DNA of 64,000 bases from positions 6,925 through 70,924 of the forward strand of contig CAVZRL010000010.1 in NCBI GenBank assembly GCA_963777775.1, given 5' to 3'. Made by a program: the position numbers and the translations under genes. The notes under the pieces are model-generated. The model was not told the DNA's origin. It worked only from the letters and a program-made list of their open reading frames with translations, and searched no databases. Source of the DNA: WHSW01 sp963777775. GTDB taxonomy: Bacteria; Actinomycetota; Thermoleophilia; Solirubrobacterales; 70-9. This document shows positions 63,986-64,000 of the stretch, one piece after another; the stretch's first letter is position 1, and every line of letters begins with the position of its first letter.

Positions 63986-64000
63986 ATGTCGCAGGAGAAC
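63986..64000 (+). CDS. start of a further SnoaL gene, cut by the window
   Basis: ATG 63986 lies three bases after the stop of the preceding SnoaL gene, and the five visible codons read MSQEN. The arrangement equals that at 8554/8558. Confidence 0.7.

Noticed and set aside
1..64000. CRISPR array, rRNA genes, replication origin, insertion sequence with transposase
   Set aside because: No regularly spaced repeat-spacer pattern, rRNA sequence, DnaA-box cluster or transposase frame was seen in either strand.

Overview
The window comes from a very GC-rich actinobacterium. The likely group is the class Thermoleophilia (Solirubrobacterales-like). This rests on recurring MSQENVE-type SnoaL-fold genes, fusion regulators with an OmpR-like DNA-binding domain, BTAD, nSTAND NTPase and WD40 propellers, a WhiG-type sigma factor, and frequent leaderless-looking promoters (TANNNT placed 6-10 nt before the start codon). 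The assignment is inferred from protein style; no rRNA or other marker is present.

The layout has three parts. (1) Bases 1-21.9 kb are a highly recombined accessory region. It holds a decayed BTAD-nSTAND-WD40 regulator (2163-7275, minus), fragments and intact copies of SnoaL cassettes, terminase remnants, and tandem units of small secreted-protein genes (10.2-15.7 kb, minus) lying downstream of a second, once-frameshifted regulator (15824-20903, minus). (2) 22-54.5 kb is mostly ordinary chromosome: tRNA-Cys, a hydrolase, an HAD phosphatase, a DUF4395-thioredoxin fusion, a flavin oxidoreductase divergent from a LuxR-type ATPase regulator, a glycosyltransferase, a drug-type ABC exporter, a methyltransferase, a VOC protein divergent from a WYL regulator, an MFS pump, a two-component system, and a core block of RNase H, EF-G-like GTPase, WhiG-family sigma factor, XerC/D recombinase, L,D-transpeptidase and a 5-formyl-THF cyclo-ligase-like protein. 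It is interrupted at 44.6-47.6 kb by the remains of an element integrated into tRNA-Gly, marked by a 45-bp duplication of the tRNA 3' part, a truncated tyrosine integrase and a five-gene cargo operon. (3) 54.5-64 kb is a second accessory locus on the plus strand with an intact regulator (55925-60979), a secreted choice-of-anchor-D protein, two small secreted proteins and SnoaL genes. It is paralogous to the 10-21 kb locus and lies in inverted orientation to it.

The most interesting structure is the link between the regulators and the secreted-protein genes. Seven intact copies of a leader of about 100-170 bp precede these genes. The leaders carry heptamers (consensus close to GTGTACC) repeated with an exact 11-bp period, most often three in a row. 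That is the known operator geometry of SARP/BTAD regulators. Most leaders also begin with a remnant of the 3' end of a BTAD-nSTAND-WD40 gene, so the module 'regulator tail + operator leader + secreted gene' appears to have been copied repeatedly. On the minus strand it forms three tandem two-gene operons. The intact regulator has a predicted membrane segment between its NTPase and its 14 WD40-type blades, so it could sense outside the cell and control secreted beta-rich partners. This is a hypothesis from sequence layout only.

Gene decay is common: multiple frameshifts in regulator 1, one in regulator 2, a frameshifted EEP nuclease, truncated integrases and mosaic pseudogenes. There are also in-frame chimeras (SnoaL-PhoD and EEP-integrase). 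Single-base frameshifts could partly be assembly errors.
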